From: DATIXD01 sp035518875
GTDB taxonomy: Bacteria > Pseudomonadota > Gammaproteobacteria > Methylococcales > Methylococcaceae
NCBI GenBank assembly: GCA_035518875.1
Contig: DATIXD010000382.1
Location: 1 to 15,118, forward strand
Reading direction: 5' to 3'
DNA: 15,118 nt
A program made the position numbers and the translations under genes. The notes beneath the pieces were generated by a model that did no database searches, was not told the DNA's origin, and saw only the letters and a program-made list of their open reading frames with translations. This document shows, in pieces, positions 14,699 to 15,118 of the stretch; the stretch's first letter is position 1, and each line of letters begins with the position of its first letter.

Positions 14699-14820
14699 TT
14701 GTAGGACGACATTCTGCTAGCCGGTTGCAGAAAGTTCAAGACGACCGGCGTAGACCATTGGGGTTAGCGTAAGGTGGCCCCGGTTTATTGAGGCGATCGC
14801 CTAAGTCACGGATAGAGAAG

Positions 14821-14982
14821 TCATCCGTCGGTCACGCCTACTCGTAAAGTCTTATCTGAACCTGATCGGAACCATCCCATTCGATCCTCCGGATGATACA
14901 GGGAAGCGGTGGAGCATCTAAGGTCCGAATAAGCCACCGAAACGGCCACTATCCCGAGTAACCAGACCCAGCCAGCGAGCAT
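14821..14982 (-). CDS. Possible 53-residue membrane-anchored or secreted small protein
   Basis: ATG 14982 to TGA 14823-14821 gives 53 residues. The N-terminus MLAGWVWLLGIVAVSVAYSD is a good membrane anchor or signal-like segment, followed by a polar tail of about 33 residues. A strong Shine-Dalgarno (AGAGGA, 14995-14990) stands 7 nt upstream. The ORF begins 24 nt after the stop of the possible gene tail at the right edge, as in an operon. C23 is not in a proper lipobox. I recognise no family; short length leaves chance open. The gap to the next minus-strand gene (14650-14820) holds two small hairpins and nothing coding that I can support. Confidence 0.4.
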   Translation of the reverse strand: MLAGWVWLLGIVAVSVAYSDLRCSTASLYHPEDRMGWFRSGSDKTLRVGVTDG

Positions 14983-15006
14983 CCCACCTTCCTCTCGGGT
15001 AACAGG

Positions 15007-15117
15007 TCATTCTGCAAATCCGATGGTAAACCCGCTTGTGCCGCAATACTTCCTTGCAAGCCTCAAGTCTTCTTCTAGGCTTTGAAAAAGGGGATTCGTG
15101 ACAGCTGCATTCGCCAC
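15007..15117 (-). CDS. Possible C-terminal end of a gene cut by the window edge
   Basis: The minus-strand frame is open from the edge to TGA 15009-15007 and reads about 36 residues, including NPLFQSLEEDLRLARKYC and ending in FTIGFAE. The amphipathic helix looks protein-like, and a well-formed ribosome site for the next ORF follows right after the stop. It is too short for any identification. Confidence 0.3.
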   Translation of the reverse strand: MANAAVTNPLFQSLEEDLRLARKYCGTSGFTIGFAE

Positions 15118-15118
15118 A

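Noticed and set aside
14791..14802. AGGCGATCGCCT palindrome, like the cyanobacterial HIP1 element
   Set aside because: A single occurrence in GC-rich DNA; no repeated pattern in the window.

Overview
The window is GC-rich and looks like a gammaproteobacterial chromosome. PepN is of the type common in that class, and gene organisation is dense with stop/start overlaps. A methanotroph or related Methylococcales-type bacterium is possible, but that is a guess from general resemblance. Nearly all genes lie on the minus strand, so they read from right to left.

Layout. 1-219 is the 3' end of an unidentified plus-strand gene. 274-2375 holds a UMF1/Atg22-type MFS transporter coupled by a TTGA overlap to a CREST (ceramidase-like) membrane hydrolase. 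2458-4284 is a complete FtsH AAA+ protease. 4285-4476 is a divergent intergenic region with a sigma32-like promoter facing ftsH and a perfect 6-bp-arm palindrome. 4477-4635 encodes a 52-residue two-helix membrane protein on the plus strand. 4775-5004 is a frameshifted relic of the C-terminus of an NnrS-family heme-copper membrane protein. 5059-7716 is pepN. 7831-13979 is a complete nine-gene ATPase operon. The right end (14272-15118) has lower GC and carries a conserved hypothetical gene, a 53-codon ORF with a strong Shine-Dalgarno sequence, and a possible gene tail at the edge.

The centrepiece is the ATPase operon, in the order atpD-C-Q-B-E-F-A-G. Beta and epsilon come first, an AtpI/AtpQ-like protein follows, and there is no separate delta gene. 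This is the layout of the laterally spread N-ATPases (alternate F1Fo ATPases, atpDCQRBEFAG). A delta-like C-terminal domain is fused to subunit b. Genes overlap by ATGA at atpD/C, atpC/Q and atpA/G, which implies translational coupling.

Three features set this copy apart from the N-ATPase pattern as I know it. First, atpR is absent: only 3 bp separate atpQ from atpB. Second, the helix-1 position of subunit c that holds Gln/Glu in Na+-type rings is Met. Third, the alpha-subunit P-loop has Arg in place of the invariant Lys. Loss of AtpR together with loss of the helix-1 ion ligand is the observation most worth following up: it suggests a variant whose ion-site chemistry, ring assembly and noncatalytic nucleotide binding have changed together.
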